From an uncultured Eubacteriales bacterium (GTDB lineage Bacteria; Bacillota_A; Clostridia; Christensenellales; Aristaeellaceae): DNA of 13,072 nucleotides. The stretch lies in assembly GCA_902775835.1 (NCBI GenBank), contig CACYNZ010000070.1:1-13072 (forward strand), written 5' to 3'. A model generated the notes under the pieces. The model was not told the origin of the DNA. It searched no databases and saw only the letters and a program-made list of their open reading frames with translations. How positions within the stretch are numbered: position 1 is the stretch's first letter; each line of letters opens with the position of its first letter. Shown one piece after another: positions 12,427 to 13,072 of this stretch. The position numbers were made by a program, and so were the translations under genes.

Positions 12427-13072
12427 GCTGACGCGGGCTGAAAAGAAGCAGCTGCAGCAGCTGATGACGCGCAGCCAGCAGCAAAACACAAAGAAAGGTC
12501 CGCGGACAGCGCAGGCGACTATTCCATATCAGCGGATGTGGCCTGACGGTATCTGCCGCGTCACGGATAACTATTACACGAAAACCATTCAGTTTCAGGA
12601 TATCAACTACCAGCTGGCTCAGAACGACGATAAGACCTCGATCTTTGAGGGCTGGTGCGATTTCCTCAACTACTTCGACGCATCCATTCACCTTCAGTTT
12701 TCCTTCCTCAACCTGACTGCCAGCGCGGAGTCCTTCGAGCAGAGCATTATCATCCCGGATAAGGATGATGGTTTCAACGATGTGCGGCATGAATATGCCG
12801 AAATGCTCCAGAACCAGCTGGCCAAGGGTAACAATGGTCTGACCAAGACCAAGTTCATTACCTACGGCATTGAGGCGGAAAACTTCAAGACGGCCAAGCC
12901 TCGGCTGGAGCGCATTGAGATTGATCTGCTGAACAATTTCAAGCGTCTGGGCGTTGCCGCCGCTCCGCTGGACGGACGGGAGCGGCTGAAGCTGATGCAT
13001 GACATGTTCCACATGGACACGCAGGCACCGTTCCAGTTCGACTGGAAATGGCTGGCCCCGACCGGGCTTTCC
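12401..13072 (+). CDS. virB4: VirB4-type conjugation ATPase, 3'-partial
   Basis: An open frame runs from ATG 12401 to the right edge (224 codons) without a stop. It begins MARKKEKLKLTRAEKKQ, a Lys-rich coil, followed by IPYQRMWPDGICRVTDNYYTK and LAQNDDKTSIFEGWCDFLNY. These stretches match the N-terminal domain of VirB4/TraE ATPases of Tn1549-like elements. VirB4 powers assembly and transport in the T4SS. Its Walker motifs would lie beyond the window. The start overlaps PrgI by 26 nt. The nearest good ribosome site, GGAGG at 12381-12385, is 15 nt upstream, longer than usual, so initiation may depend on coupling to PrgI. A start at the ATG at 12464 is possible but would remove the basic N terminus. 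Confidence 0.88.
   Translation, partial: MARKKEKLKLTRAEKKQLQQLMTRSQQQNTKKGPRTAQATIPYQRMWPDGICRVTDNYYTKTIQFQDINYQLAQNDDKTSIFEGWCDFLNYFDASIHLQFSFLNLTASAESFEQSIIIPDKDDGFNDVRHEYAEMLQNQLAKGNNGLTKTKFITYGIEAENFKTAKPRLERIEIDLLNNFKRLGVAAAPLDGRERLKLMHDMFHMDTQAPFQFDWKWLAPTGLS

Noticed and set aside
1..13072. CRISPR array, tRNA/rRNA, insertion sequence or attachment site
   Set aside because: No short regularly spaced direct repeats, RNA gene signatures, transposase frames or terminal repeats were seen; element ends are probably outside the window.

Overview
The window looks like part of an integrative and conjugative element (ICE) of the Tn1549/CTn type from a Gram-positive gut Clostridia-like bacterium (Firmicutes). 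The evidence is a tightly packed, all plus-strand operon of Gram-positive type IV secretion genes in a characteristic order: PcfB-like DUF3801, VirD4 coupling protein, Maff2, VirB6/TrbL-like, PrgI and VirB4. Upstream lies a cell-surface module built around a class B sortase. Strong AGGAGG-type ribosome sites and fairly GC-rich coding DNA fit such a host. The species cannot be named from this sequence.

Layout. Positions 2-766: end of a class B sortase gene whose start lies off the left edge. 779-3781: secreted adhesin with acidic Pro/Glu-rich stalks, two SH3-like segments, a Cys-Gln thioester (TQXA-like) domain and two CnaB domains. 3799-5820 and 5918-8278: two paralogous multi-domain CnaB/SpaA proteins; only the second has a C-terminal anchor. 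A strong intrinsic terminator lies between them and a second one follows the anchor gene. 8380-13072: the transfer genes, ending inside virB4. A 43-residue, extremely basic small ORF sits between the VirB6-like and PrgI genes. A long hairpin separates Maff2 from the VirB6-like gene.

The most interesting signal is in the surface module. The adhesin and the middle protein each end in a CnaB domain that has its reactive Lys and catalytic Glu but stops before the last beta strand, the strand that carries the bond-forming Asn. The middle and anchor proteins, once their signal peptides are removed, each begin with an orphan last-strand-like segment ending in Asn, immediately before their first complete CnaB domain. 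Missing strands and spare strands therefore match along the gene order: tip adhesin -> middle protein -> anchored protein. I infer a natural split-domain assembly, like SpyTag/SpyCatcher, in which secreted subunits join head to tail by donor-strand insertion and intermolecular isopeptide bonds. Sortase would be needed only to attach the base protein to the wall. The middle protein has both a donor and an acceptor, so it might also polymerise with itself.

Taken together, the module would present a thioester adhesin that can grip a surface covalently, on a covalent fibre, next to the conjugation machine. A role in holding donor and recipient cells together is plausible but inferred from context. 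All domain calls come from reading motifs by eye; no database search was run.
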